A DNA stretch of 64,000 nucleotides from Brachyhypopomus gauderio (GCF_052324685.1 NW_027506915.1:124001-188000); one strand, 5' to 3'; counted from the first letter of the stretch, positions 53,020 through 63,634 are shown. Notes: generated from the letters alone by a model not told the origin. Numbers and translations are program-made.

Positions 53020-53091
53020 TTCCCTGACCGGGAATCGAACCCGGTCCGCGGCGGTGAGAGCGCCGAATCCTAGCCACTAGACCATCAGGGA
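53020..53091 (-). tRNA. tRNA-Glu-CTC: tRNA-Glu (CTC), unit 54, A48 variant
   Basis: As unit 37. Confidence 0.9.
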
Positions 53092-53295
53092 CAGCGATGT
53101 TATGCTAATGGATGAAGGCCTTTACATGAGTTCTGGCTGGCCGTTATTCATGAGTGAAGAAAGACCAGAATGTGGGTTATTCGTGACCACACCAGAACAT
53201 GTGGACCTTTTTGTGTCAAGACTGTCAAATGCTTCCCATGTCAGAGGTCAAGAATATCTGGACATGTTCTGAATCACAGAGCAAGGCTAAACGTA

Positions 53296-53368
53296 GCCTG
53301 GATAGCTCAGTCGGTAGAGCATCAGACTTTTAATCTGAGGGTCCAGGGTTCAAGTCCCTGTTCAGGCG
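53296..53368 (+). tRNA. tRNA-Lys-TTT: tRNA-Lys (TTT), unit 54
   Basis: As unit 2; long spacer follows. Confidence 0.97.
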
Positions 53369-53840
53369 TTGAACTTTACATGACCGTCAGCTCTTGAGCA
53401 CCGTTCACTCATCGTCAGGCAGGCTTTTGGATTAAGCTGAACTTCCAGCTTTACGTCTGCCTACCTGTGACTTCCTTGTCATTAATTATTTTGTCTATGT
53501 CCTTGTTAATGATGACAAAAAAAACAACAATTAAAGCCACTCAGCCTTTCCTTTCTCTCTCTCTCTATGTGACATCACAATAGATTTTCTCAAAAAGCAA
53601 TTCAAATTGTTCTAACCATTGGTGGGACCAACCCGTGGCCTTTTACCATCCACGTGTCCAAAATGCAGTACGCATGCCAATGTTGTTAACAGACATACGT
53701 GTAGGTAGCTCTACATGTCCAACTGGTACAGTGTGAGGTTTCCTCTTTGGTGGACCTTAAAGAGTTGAAAAAGCCACAACCGAACTGGTATCTTTGTCAA
53801 CGTCCTTGTTTCTGGATCTATGCTGCATGTGCGTCAGAAT

Positions 53841-53927
53841 CCTTCGGTAGCTCAGATGGTAGAGCGGAGGACTGTAGAGGTTAAAGCAGCAATCCTTAGG
53901 CCACCGGTTCAAATCCGGTTCGAAGGA
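53841..53927 (+). tRNA. tRNA-Tyr-GTA: tRNA-Tyr (GTA), unit 55
   Basis: As unit 1; T8 terminator. Confidence 0.97.
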
Positions 53928-53990
53928 AGCTTCTTTTTTTTCCAGGATATTACTGCCCTTAATGTCATGATGAGCAAAAAGTTTTCTGTT

Positions 53991-54062
53991 TTCCCTGACC
54001 GGGAATCGAACCCGGGCCGCGGCGGTGAGAGCGCCGAATACTAGCCACTAGACCATCAGGGA
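53991..54062 (-). tRNA. tRNA-Glu-CTC: tRNA-Glu (CTC), unit 55, U23 variant
   Basis: As unit 52. Confidence 0.88.
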
Positions 54063-54266
54063 CAGCGATGGAATGCTAATGAATGAAGGCTTTTACATGA
54101 GTTCTGGCTGGCCGTTATTCATGAGTGAAGAAAGACCAGAATGTGGGTTATTCGTGACCACACCAGAACATGTGGACCTTTTTGTGTCAAGACTGTCAAA
54201 TGCTTCCCATGTCAGAGGTCAAGAATATCTGGACATGTTCTGAATCACAGAGCAAGGTTAAACGTA

Positions 54267-54339
54267 GCCTGGATAGCTCAGTCGGTAGAGCATCAGACTT
54301 TTAATCTGAGGGTCCAGGGTTCAAGTCCCTGTTCAGGCG
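54267..54339 (+). tRNA. tRNA-Lys-TTT: tRNA-Lys (TTT), unit 55
   Basis: As unit 2; long spacer follows. Confidence 0.97.
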
Positions 54340-54810
54340 TTGAACTTTACATGACCGTCAGCTCTTGAGCACCGTTCACTCATCGTCAGGCAGGCTTTTG
54401 GATTAAGCTGAACTTCCAGCTTTACGTCTGCCTACCTGTGACTTCCTTGTCATTAATTATTTTGTCTATGTCCTTGTTAATGATGACAAAAAAACAACAA
54501 TTAAAGCCACTCAGCCTTTCCTTTCTCTCTCTCTCTATGTGACATCACAATAGATTTTCTCAAAAAACAATTCAAATTGTTCTAACCATTGGTGGGACCA
54601 ACCCGTGGCCTTTTACCATCCACGTGTCCAAAATGCAGTACGCATGCCAATGTTGTTAACAGACATACGTGTTGGTAGCTCTACATGTCCAACTGGTACA
54701 GTGTGAGGTTTCCTCTTTGGTGGACCTTAAAGAGTTGAAAAAGCCACAACCGAACTGGTATCTTTGTCAACGTCCTTGTTTCTGGATCTATGCTGCATGT
54801 GCGTCAGAAT

Positions 54811-54897
54811 CCTTCGGTAGCTCAGATGGTAGAGCGGAGGACTGTAGAGGTTAAAGCAGCAATCCTTAGGCCACCGGTTCAAATCCGGTTCGAAGGA
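54811..54897 (+). tRNA. tRNA-Tyr-GTA: tRNA-Tyr (GTA), unit 56
   Basis: As unit 1; T7 terminator. Confidence 0.97.
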
Positions 54898-54959
54898 AGC
54901 TTCTTTTTTTCCAGGATATTACTGCCTTTAATGTCATGATGAGCAAAAAGTTTTCTGTT

Positions 54960-55031
54960 TTCCCTGACAGGGAATCGAACCCGGGCCGCGGCGGTGAGAG
55001 CGCCGAATCCTAGCCACTAGACCATCAGGGA
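54960..55031 (-). tRNA. tRNA-Glu-CTC: tRNA-Glu (CTC), unit 56, U64 variant
   Basis: As unit 53. Confidence 0.88.
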
Positions 55032-55235
55032 CAGCGATGTTATGCTAATGGATGAAGGCCTTTACATGAGTTCTGGCTGGCCGTTATTCATGAGTGAAGA
55101 AAGACCAGAATGTGGGTTATTCGTGACCACACCAGAACATGTGGACCTTTTTGTGTCAAGACTGTCAAATGCTTCCCATGTCAGAGGTCAAGAATATCTG
55201 GACATGTTCTGAATCACAGAGCAAGGCTAAGCGTA

Positions 55236-55308
55236 GCTTGGATAGCTCAGTCGGTAGAGCATCAGACTTTTAATCTGAGGGTCCAGGGTTCAAGTCCCTG
55301 TTCAGGTG
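55236..55308 (+). tRNA. tRNA-Lys-TTT: tRNA-Lys (TTT), unit 56, U3/U72 variant
   Basis: As unit 53. Confidence 0.88.
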
Positions 55309-55780
55309 TTGAACTTTACATGACCGTCAGCTCTTGAGCACCGTTCACTCATCGTCAGGCAGGCTTTTGGATTAAGCTGAACTTCCAGCTTTACGTCTGC
55401 CTACCTGTGACTTCCTTGTCATTAATTATTTTGTCTATGTCCTTGTTAATGATGACAAAAAAAACACCAATTAAAGCCACTCAGCCTTTCCTTTCTCTCT
55501 CTCTCTATGTGACATCACAATAGATTTTCTCAAAAAGCAATTCAAATTGTTCTAACCATTGGTGGGACCAACCCGTGGCCTTTTACCATCCACGTGTCCA
55601 AAATGCAGTACGCATGCCAATGTTGTTAACAGACATACGTGTTGGTAGCTCTACATGTCCAACTGGTACAGTGTGAGGTTTCCTCTTTGGTGGACCTTAA
55701 AGAGTTGAAAAAGCCACAACCGAACTGGTATCTTTGTCAACGTCCTTGTTTCTGGATCTATGCTGCATGTGCGTCAGAAT

Positions 55781-55867
55781 CCTTCGGTAGCTCAGATGGT
55801 AGAGCGGAGGACTGTAGAGGTTAAAGCAGCAATCCTTAGGCCACCGGTTCAAATCCGGTTCGAAGGA
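55781..55867 (+). tRNA. tRNA-Tyr-GTA: tRNA-Tyr (GTA), unit 57
   Basis: As unit 1; T8 terminator. Confidence 0.97.
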
Positions 55868-55930
55868 AGCTTCTTTTTTTTCCAGGATATTACTGCCTTT
55901 AATGTCATGATGAGCAAAAAGTTTTCTGTT

Positions 55931-56002
55931 TTCCCTGACCGGGAATCGAACCCGGGCCGCGGCGGTGAGAGCGCCGAATCCTAGCCACTAGACCATCAGG
56001 GA
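55931..56002 (-). tRNA. tRNA-Glu-CTC: tRNA-Glu (CTC), unit 57
   Basis: As unit 1. Confidence 0.97.
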
Positions 56003-56206
56003 CAGCGATGTTATGCTAATGGATGAAGGCCTTTACATGAGTTCTGGCTGGCCGTTATTCATGAGTGAAGAAAGACCAGAATGTGGGTTATTCGTGACCA
56101 CACCAGAACATGTGGACCTTTTTGTGTCAAGACTGTCAAATGCTTCCCATGTCAGAGGTCAAGAATATCTGGACATGTTCTGAATCACAGAGCAAGGCTA
56201 AACATA

Positions 56207-56279
56207 GCCTGGATAGCTCAGTCGGTAGAGCATCAGACTTTTAATCTGAGGGTCCAGGGTTCAAGTCCCTGTTCAGGTG
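56207..56279 (+). tRNA. tRNA-Lys-TTT: tRNA-Lys (TTT), unit 57, U72 variant
   Basis: C72 to T gives a G1-U72 wobble at the end of the acceptor stem. Also in units 58, 60, 61 and 63. Confidence 0.92.
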
Positions 56280-56752
56280 TTGAACTTTACATGACCGTCA
56301 GCTCTTGAGCACCGTTCACTCATCGTCAGGCAGGCTTTTGGATTAAGCTGAACTTCCAGCTTTACGTCTGCCTACCTGTGACTTCCTTGTCATTAATTCT
56401 TTTGTCTATGTCCTTGTTAATGATGACAAAAAAAAACACCAATTAAAGCCACTCAGCCTTTCCTTTCTCTCTCTCTCTATGTGACATCACAATAGATTTT
56501 CTCAAAAAGCAATTCAAATTGTTCTAACCATTGGTGGGACCAACCCGTGGCCTTTTACCATCCACGTGTCCAAAATGCAGTACGCATGCCAATGTTGTTA
56601 ACAGACATACGTGTTGGTAGCTCTACATGTCCAACTGGTACAGTGTGAGGTTTCCTCTTTGGTGGACCTTAAAGAGTTGAAAAAGCCACAACCGAACTGG
56701 TATCTTTGTCAACGTCCTTGTTTCTGGATCTATGCTGCATGTGCGTCAGAAT

Positions 56753-56839
56753 CCTTCGGTAGCTCAGATGGTAGAGCGGAGGACTGTAGAGGTTAAAGCA
56801 GCAATCCTTAGGCCACCGGTTCAAATCCGGTTCGAAGGA
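56753..56839 (+). tRNA. tRNA-Tyr-GTA: tRNA-Tyr (GTA), unit 58
   Basis: As unit 1; T8 terminator. Confidence 0.97.
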
Positions 56840-56902
56840 AGCTTCTTTTTTTTCCAGGATATTACTGCCTTTAATGTCATGATGAGCAAAAAGTTTTCTG
56901 TT

Positions 56903-56974
56903 TTCCCTGACCGGGAATCGAACCCGGGCCGCGGCGGTGAGAGCGCCGAATCCTAGCCACTAGACCATCAGGGA
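56903..56974 (-). tRNA. tRNA-Glu-CTC: tRNA-Glu (CTC), unit 58
   Basis: As unit 1. Confidence 0.97.
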
Positions 56975-57178
56975 CAGCGATGTTATGCTAATGGATGAAG
57001 GCCTTTACATGAGTTCTGGCTGGCCGTTATTCATGAGTGAAGAAAGACCAGAATGTGGGTTATTCGTGACCACACCAGAACATGTGGACCTTTTTGTGTC
57101 AAGACTGTCAAATGCTTCCCATGTCAGAGGTCAAGAATATCTGGACATGTTCTGAATCACAGAGCAAGGCTAAACGTA

Positions 57179-57251
57179 GCCTGGATAGCTCAGTCGGTAG
57201 AGCATCAGACTTTTAATCTGAGGGTCCAGGGTTCAAGTCCCTGTTCAGGTG
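57179..57251 (+). tRNA. tRNA-Lys-TTT: tRNA-Lys (TTT), unit 58, U72 variant
   Basis: As unit 57. Confidence 0.92.
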
Positions 57252-57724
57252 TTGAACTTTACATGACCGTCAGCTCTTGAGCACCGTTCACTCATCGTCA
57301 GGCAGGCTTTTGGATTAAGCTGAACTTCCAGCTTTACGTCTGCCTACCTGTGACTTCCTTGTCATTAATTCTTTTGTCTATGTCCTTGTTAATGATGACA
57401 AAAAAAAACACCAATTAAAGCCACTCAGCCTTTCCTTTCTCTCTCTCTCTATGTGACATCACAATAGATTTTCTCAAAAAGCAATTCAAATTGTTCTAAC
57501 CATTGGTGGGACCAACCCGTGGCCTTTTACCATCCACGTGTCCAAAATGCAGTACGCATGCCAATGTTGTTAACAGACATACGTGTTGGTAGCTCTACAT
57601 GTCCAACTGGTACAGTGTGAGGTTTCCTCTTTGGTGGACCTTAAAGAGTTGAAAAAGCCACAACCGAACTGGTATCTTTGTCAACGTCCTTGTTTCTGGA
57701 TCTATGCTGCATGTGCGTCAGAAT

Positions 57725-57811
57725 CCTTCGGTAGCTCAGATGGTAGAGCGGAGGACTGTAGAGGTTAAAGCAGCAATCCTTAGGCCACCGGTTCAAATCC
57801 GGTTCGAAGGA
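57725..57811 (+). tRNA. tRNA-Tyr-GTA: tRNA-Tyr (GTA), unit 59
   Basis: As unit 1; T7 terminator. Confidence 0.97.
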
Positions 57812-57873
57812 AGCTTCTTTTTTTCCAGGATATTACTGCCTTTAATGTCATGATGAGCAAAAAGTTTTCTGTT

Positions 57874-57945
57874 TTCCCTGACCGGGAATCGAACCCGGGC
57901 CGCGGCGGTGAGAGCGCCGAATCCTAGCCACTAGACCATCAGGGA
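57874..57945 (-). tRNA. tRNA-Glu-CTC: tRNA-Glu (CTC), unit 59
   Basis: As unit 1. Confidence 0.97.
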
Positions 57946-58149
57946 CAGCGATGTTATGCTAATGGATGAAGGCCTTTACATGAGTTCTGGCTGGCCGTTA
58001 TTCATGAGTGAAGAAAGACCAGAATGTGGGTTATTCGTGACCACACCAGAACATGTGGACCTTTTTGTGTCAAGACTGTCAAATGCTTCCCATGTCAGAG
58101 GTCAAGAATATCTGGACATGTTCTGAATCACAGAGCAAGGCTAAACGTA

Positions 58150-58222
58150 GCCTGGATAGCTCAGTCGGTAGAGCATCAGACTTTTAATCTGAGGGTCCAG
58201 GGTTCAAGTCCCTGTTCAGGCG
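58150..58222 (+). tRNA. tRNA-Lys-TTT: tRNA-Lys (TTT), unit 59
   Basis: As unit 2; long spacer follows. Confidence 0.97.
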
Positions 58223-58694
58223 TTGAACTTTACATGACCGTCAGCTCTTGAGCACCGTTCACTCATCGTCAGGCAGGCTTTTGGATTAAGCTGAACTTCC
58301 AGCTTTACGTCTGCCTACCTGTGACTTCCTTGTCATTAATTATTTTGTCTATGTCCTTGTTAATGATGACAAAAAAAACACCAATTAAAGCCACTCAGCC
58401 TTTCCTTTCTCTCTCTCTCTATGTGACATCACAATAGATTTTCTCAAAAAGCAATTCAAATTGTTCTAACCATTGGTGGGACCAACCCGTGGCCTTTTAC
58501 CATCCACGTGTCCAAAATGCAGTACGCATGCCAATGTTGTTAACAGACATACGTGTTGGTAGCTCTACATGTCCAACTGGTACAGTGTGAGGTTTCCTCT
58601 TTGGTGGACCTTAAAGAGTTGAAAAAGCCACAACCGAACTGGTATCTTTGTCAACGTCCTTGTTTCTGGATCTATGCTGCATGTGCGTCAGAAT

Positions 58695-58781
58695 CCTTCG
58701 GTAGCTCAGATGGTAGAGCGGAGGACTGTAGAGGTTAAAGCAGCAATCCTTAGGCCACCGGTTCAAATCCGGTTCGAAGGA
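58695..58781 (+). tRNA. tRNA-Tyr-GTA: tRNA-Tyr (GTA), unit 60
   Basis: As unit 1; T8 terminator. Confidence 0.97.
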
Positions 58782-58844
58782 AGCTTCTTTTTTTTCCAGG
58801 ATATTACTGCCTTTAATGTCATGATGAGCAAAAAGTTTTCTGTT

Positions 58845-58916
58845 TTCCCTGACCGGGAATCGAACCCGGGCCGCGGCGGTGAGAGCGCCGAATCCTAGCC
58901 ACTAGACCATCAGGGA
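58845..58916 (-). tRNA. tRNA-Glu-CTC: tRNA-Glu (CTC), unit 60
   Basis: As unit 1. Confidence 0.97.
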
Positions 58917-59120
58917 CAGCGATGTTATGCTAATGGATGAAGGCCTTTACATGAGTTCTGGCTGGCCGTTATTCATGAGTGAAGAAAGACCAGAATGTGG
59001 GTTATTCGTGACCACACCAGAACATGTGGACCTTTTTGTGTCAAGACTGTCAAATGCTTCCCATGTCAGAGGTCAAGAATATCTGGACATGTTCTGAATC
59101 ACAGAGCAAGGCTAAACATA

Positions 59121-59193
59121 GCCTGGATAGCTCAGTCGGTAGAGCATCAGACTTTTAATCTGAGGGTCCAGGGTTCAAGTCCCTGTTCAGGTG
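59121..59193 (+). tRNA. tRNA-Lys-TTT: tRNA-Lys (TTT), unit 60, U72 variant
   Basis: As unit 57, including its 5' flank change. Confidence 0.92.
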
Positions 59194-59665
59194 TTGAACT
59201 TTACATGACCGTCAGCTCTTGAGCACCGTTCACTCATCGTCAGGCAGGCTTTTGGATTAAGCTGAACTTCCAGCTTTACGTCTGCCTACCTGTGACTTCC
59301 TTGTCATTAATTCTTTTGTCTATGTCCTTGTTAATGATGACAAAAAAAAACACCAATTAAAGCCACTCAGCCTTTCCTTTCTCTCTCTCTCTATGTGACA
59401 TCACAATAGATTTTCTCAAAAAGCAATTCAAATTGTTCTAACCATTGGTGGGACCAACCCGTGGCCTTTTACCATCCACGTGTCCAAAATGCAGTACGCA
59501 TGCCAATGTTGTTAACAGACATACGTGTTGGTAGCTCTACATGTCCAACTGGTACAGTGTGAGGTTTCCTCTTTGGTGGACCTTAAGAGTTGAAAAAGCC
59601 ACAACCGAACTGGTATCTTTGTCAACGTCCTTGTTTCTGGATCTATGCTGCATGTGCGTCAGAAT

Positions 59666-59752
59666 CCTTCGGTAGCTCAGATGGTAGAGCGGAGGACTGT
59701 AGAGGTTAAAGCAGCAATCCTTAGGCCACCGGTTCAAATCCGGTTCGAAGGA
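59666..59752 (+). tRNA. tRNA-Tyr-GTA: tRNA-Tyr (GTA), unit 61
   Basis: As unit 1; T8 terminator. The upstream spacer lacks one A near 59,586. Confidence 0.97.
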
Positions 59753-59815
59753 AGCTTCTTTTTTTTCCAGGATATTACTGCCTTTAATGTCATGATGAGC
59801 AAAAAGTTTTCTGTT

Positions 59816-59887
59816 TTCCCTGACCGGGAATCGAACCCGGGCCGCGGCGGTGAGAGCGCCGAATCCTAGCCACTAGACCATCAGGGA
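59816..59887 (-). tRNA. tRNA-Glu-CTC: tRNA-Glu (CTC), unit 61
   Basis: As unit 1. Confidence 0.97.
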
Positions 59888-60091
59888 CAGCGATGTTATG
59901 CTAATGGATGAAGGCCTTTACATGAGTTCTGGCTGGCCGTTATTCATGAGTGAAGAAAGACCAGAATGTGGGTTATTCGTGACCACACCAGAACATGTGG
60001 ACCTTTTTGTGTCAAGACTGTCAAATGCTTCCCATGTCAGAGGTCAAGAATATCTGGACATGTTCTGAATCACAGAGCAAGGCTAAACGTA

Positions 60092-60164
60092 GCCTGGATA
60101 GCTCAGTCGGTAGAGCATCAGACTTTTAATCTGAGGGTCCAGGGTTCAAGTCCCTGTTCAGGTG
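60092..60164 (+). tRNA. tRNA-Lys-TTT: tRNA-Lys (TTT), unit 61, U72 variant
   Basis: As unit 57. Confidence 0.92.
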
Positions 60165-60637
60165 TTGAACTTTACATGACCGTCAGCTCTTGAGCACCGT
60201 TCACTCATCGTCAGGCAGGCTTTTGGATTAAGCTGAACTTCCAGCTTTACGTCTGCCTACCTGTGACTTCCTTGTCATTAATTCTTTTGTCTATGTCCTT
60301 GTTAATGATGACAAAAAAAAACACCAATTAAAGCCACTCAGCCTTTCCTTTCTCTCTCTCTCTATGTGACATCACAATAGATTTTCTCAAAAAGCAATTC
60401 AAATTGTTCTAACCATTGGTGGGACCAACCCGTGGCCTTTTACCATCCACGTGTCCAAAATGCAGTACGCATGCCAATGTTGTTAACAGACATACGTGTT
60501 GGTAGCTCTACATGTCCAACTGGTACAGTGTGAGGTTTCCTCTTTGGTGGACCTTAAAGAGTTGAAAAAGCCACAACCGAACTGGTATCTTTGTCAACGT
60601 CCTTGTTTCTGGATCTATGCTGCATGTGCGTCAGAAT

Positions 60638-60724
60638 CCTTCGGTAGCTCAGATGGTAGAGCGGAGGACTGTAGAGGTTAAAGCAGCAATCCTTAGGCCA
60701 CCGGTTCAAATCCGGTTCGAAGGA
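60638..60724 (+). tRNA. tRNA-Tyr-GTA: tRNA-Tyr (GTA), unit 62
   Basis: As unit 1; T7 terminator. Confidence 0.97.
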
Positions 60725-60786
60725 AGCTTCTTTTTTTCCAGGATATTACTGCCTTTAATGTCATGATGAGCAAAAAGTTTTCTGTT

Positions 60787-60858
60787 TTCCCTGACCGGGA
60801 ATCGAACCCGGGCCGCGGCGGTGAGAGCGCCGAATCCTAGCCACTAGACCATCAGGGA
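60787..60858 (-). tRNA. tRNA-Glu-CTC: tRNA-Glu (CTC), unit 62
   Basis: As unit 1. Confidence 0.97.
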
Positions 60859-61062
60859 CAGCGATGTTATGCTAATGGATGAAGGCCTTTACATGAGTTC
60901 TGGCTGGCCGTTATTCATGAGTGAAGAAAGACCAGAATGTGGGTTATTCGTGACCACACCAGAACATGTGGACCTTTTTGTGTCAAGACTGTCAAATGCT
61001 TCCCATGTCAGAGGTCAAGAATATCTGGACATGTTCTGAATCACAGAGCAAGGTTAAACGTA

Positions 61063-61135
61063 GCCTGGATAGCTCAGTCGGTAGAGCATCAGACTTTTAA
61101 TCTGAGGGTCCAGGGTTCAAGTCCCTGTTCAGGCG
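61063..61135 (+). tRNA. tRNA-Lys-TTT: tRNA-Lys (TTT), unit 62
   Basis: As unit 2; long spacer follows. Confidence 0.97.
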
Positions 61136-61606
61136 TTGAACTTTACATGACCGTCAGCTCTTGAGCACCGTTCACTCATCGTCAGGCAGGCTTTTGGATT
61201 AAGCTGAACTTCCAGCTTTACGTCTGCCTACCTGTGACTTCCTTGTCATTAATTATTTTGTCTATGTCCTTGTTAATGATGACAAAAAAACAACAATTAA
61301 AGCCACTCAGCCTTTCCTTTCTCTCTCTCTCTATGTGACATCACAATAGATTTTCTCAAAAAACAATTCAAATTGTTCTAACCATTGGTGGGACCAACCC
61401 GTGGCCTTTTACCATCCACGTGTCCAAAATGCAGTACGCATGCCAATGTTGTTAACAGACATACGTGTTGGTAGCTCTACATGTCCAACTGGTACAGTGT
61501 GAGGTTTCCTCTTTGGTGGACCTTAAAGAGTTGAAAAAGCCACAACCGAACTGGTATCTTTGTCAACGTCCTTGTTTCTGGATCTATGCTGCATGTGCGT
61601 CAGAAT

Positions 61607-61693
61607 CCTTCGGTAGCTCATATGGTAGAGCGGAGGACTGTAGAGGTTAAAGCAGCAATCCTTAGGCCACCGGTTCAAATCCGGTTCGAATGA
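61607..61693 (+). tRNA. tRNA-Tyr-GTA: tRNA-Tyr (GTA), unit 63, U15/U71 variant
   Basis: G15 to T loses the purine of the Levitt pair, and G71 to T gives a C2-U71 mismatch in the acceptor stem. Probably impaired. T7 terminator. Confidence 0.8.
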
Positions 61694-61755
61694 AGCTTCT
61701 TTTTTTCCAGGATATTACTGCCTTTAATGTCATGATGAGCAAAAAGTTTTCTGTT

Positions 61756-61827
61756 TTCCCTGACTGGGAATCGAACCCGGGCCGCAGCGGTGAGAGCGCC
61801 GAATCCTAGCCACTAGACCATCAGGGA
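61756..61827 (-). tRNA. tRNA-Glu-CTC: tRNA-Glu (CTC), unit 63, U42/A64 variant
   Basis: C42 to T (G28-U42 wobble) and G64 to A (C50-A64 mismatch). Together with its Tyr and Lys partners, this is the most diverged unit in the window. Confidence 0.83.
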
Positions 61828-62031
61828 CAGCGATGGAATGCTAATGAATGAAGGCTTTTACATGAGTTCTGGCTGGCCGTTATTCATGAGTGAAGAAAGA
61901 CCAGAATGTGGGTTATTCGTGACCACACCAGAACATGTGGACCTTTTTGTGTCAAGACTGTCAAATGCTTCCCATGTCAGAGGTCAAGAATATCTGGACA
62001 TGTTCTGAATCACAGAGCAAGGTTAAACGTA

Positions 62032-62104
62032 GCCTGGATAGCTCAGTCGGTAGAGCATCAGACTTTTAATCTGAGGGTCCAGGGTTCAAGTCCCTGTTCA
62101 GGTG
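62032..62104 (+). tRNA. tRNA-Lys-TTT: tRNA-Lys (TTT), unit 63, U72 variant
   Basis: As unit 57. Confidence 0.92.
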
Positions 62105-62576
62105 TTGAACTTTACATGACCGTCAGCTCTTGAGCACCGTTCACTCATCGTCAGGCAGGCTTTTGGATTAAGCTGAACTTCCAGCTTTACGTCTGCCTAC
62201 CTGTGACTTCCTTGTCATTAATTATTTTGTCTATGTCCTTGTTAATGATGACAAAAAAAACAACAATTAAAGCCACTCAGCCTTTCCTTTCTCTCTCTCT
62301 CTATGTGACATCACAATAGATTTTCTCAAAAAGCAATTCAAATTGTTCTAACCATTGGTGGGACCAACCCGTGGCCTTTTACCATCCACGTGTCCAAAAT
62401 GCAGTACGCATGCCAATGTTGTTAACAGACATACGTGTTGGTAGCTCTACATGTCCAACTGGTACAGTGTGAGGTTTCCTCTTTGGTGGACCTTAAAGAG
62501 TTGAAAAAGCCACAACCGAACTGGTATCTTTGTCAACGTCCTTGTTTCTGGATCTATGCTGCATGTGCGTCAGAAT

Positions 62577-62663
62577 CCTTCGGTAGCTCAGATGGTAGAG
62601 CGGAGGACTGTAGAGGTTAAAGCAGCAATCCTTAGGCCATCGGTTCAAATCCGGTTCGAAGGA
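62577..62663 (+). tRNA. tRNA-Tyr-GTA: tRNA-Tyr (GTA), unit 64, U50 variant
   Basis: C50 to T gives a U50-G64 wobble in the T stem. T9 terminator, the longest here. Confidence 0.93.
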
Positions 62664-62726
62664 AGCTTCTTTTTTTTTCAGGATATTACTGCCTTTAATG
62701 TCATGATGAGCAAAAAGTTTTCTGTT

Positions 62727-62798
62727 TCCCCTGACCGGGAATCGAACCCGGGCCGCGGCGGTGAGAGCGCCGAATCCTAGCCACTAGACCATCAGGGA
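62727..62798 (-). tRNA. tRNA-Glu-CTC: tRNA-Glu (CTC), unit 64, G72 variant
   Basis: A72 to G makes U1-G72 a wobble at the acceptor end. Confidence 0.91.
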
Positions 62799-63002
62799 CA
62801 GCGATGTTATGCTAATGGATGAAGGCCTTTACATGAGTTCTGGCTGGCCGTTATTCATGAGTGAAGAAAGACCAGAATGTGGGTTATTCGTGACCACACC
62901 AGAACAAGTGGACCTTTTTGTGTCAAGACTGTCAAATGCTTCCCATGTCAGAGGTCAAGAATATCTGGACATGTTCTGAATCACAGAGCAAGGCTAAATG
63001 TA

Positions 63003-63075
63003 GCCTGGATAGCTCAGTCGGTAGAGCATCAGACTTTTAATCTGAGGGTCCAGGGTTCAAGTCCCTGTTCAGGCG
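63003..63075 (+). tRNA. tRNA-Lys-TTT: tRNA-Lys (TTT), unit 64
   Basis: As unit 2; long spacer follows. Confidence 0.97.
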
Positions 63076-63547
63076 TTGAACTTTACATGACCGTGAGCTC
63101 TTGAGCACTGTTCACTCATCGTCAGGCAGGCTTTTGGATTAAGCTGAACTTCCAGCTTTACGTCTGCCTACCTGTGACTTCCTTGTCATTAATTATTTTG
63201 TCTATGTCCTTGTTAATGATGACAAAAAAAACACCAATTAAAGCCACTCAGCCTTTCCTTTCTCTCTCTCTCTATGTGACATCACAATAGATTTTCTCAA
63301 AAAGCAATTCAAATTGTTCTAACCATTGGTGGGACCAACCCGTGGCCTTTTACCATCCACGTGTCCAAAATGCAGTACGCATGCCAATGTTGTTAACAGA
63401 CATACGTGTTGGTAGCTCTACATGTCCAACTGGTACAGTGTGAGGTTTCCTCTTTGGTGGACCTTAAAGAGTTGAAAAAGCCACAACCGAACTGGTATCT
63501 TTGTCAACGTCCTTGTTTCTGGATCTATGCTGCATGTGCGTCAGAAT

Positions 63548-63634
63548 CCTTCGGTAGCTCAGATGGTAGAGCGGAGGACTGTAGAGGTTAAAGCAGCAAT
63601 CCTTAGGCCACCGGTTCAAATCCGGTTCGAAGGA
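63548..63634 (+). tRNA. tRNA-Tyr-GTA: tRNA-Tyr (GTA), unit 65
   Basis: As unit 1; T8 terminator. Confidence 0.97.

Larger units (their letters stand above)
50260..53169. repeat. Three-unit higher-order repeat D, copy 1 (units 51-53)
   Basis: 2,910 bp. Markers are Glu A48 (unit 51), a T-to-A change in the spacer near 50,793, Glu U23 (unit 52), a G-to-A change in the spacer near 51,657, Glu U64 and Lys U3/U72 (unit 53). All recur in units 54-56. Units 48-50 look like an older, more diverged copy (Glu A48 in unit 48). Confidence 0.85.
53170..56080. repeat. Three-unit higher-order repeat D, copy 2 (units 54-56)
   Basis: 2,911 bp, with the same ordered set of markers as units 51-53. Differences include a Tyr intron change in unit 54 and the Tyr acceptor changes present only in unit 51. 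Confidence 0.85.
56081..58994. repeat. Three-unit higher-order repeat E, copy 1 (units 57-59)
   Basis: 2,914 bp. Units 57 and 58 carry Lys U72 and a spacer A-to-C change (near 56,399 and 57,371); unit 57 has an A in the Lys 5' flank (near 56,204). All are repeated in units 60 and 61. Confidence 0.85.
58995..61905. repeat. Three-unit higher-order repeat E, copy 2 (units 60-62)
   Basis: Units 60 and 61 carry the same Lys U72, spacer and flank markers as units 57 and 58. Unit 62 differs from unit 59 in the spacer, near 61,362, where it shares the G-to-A change of repeat D. Confidence 0.8.
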
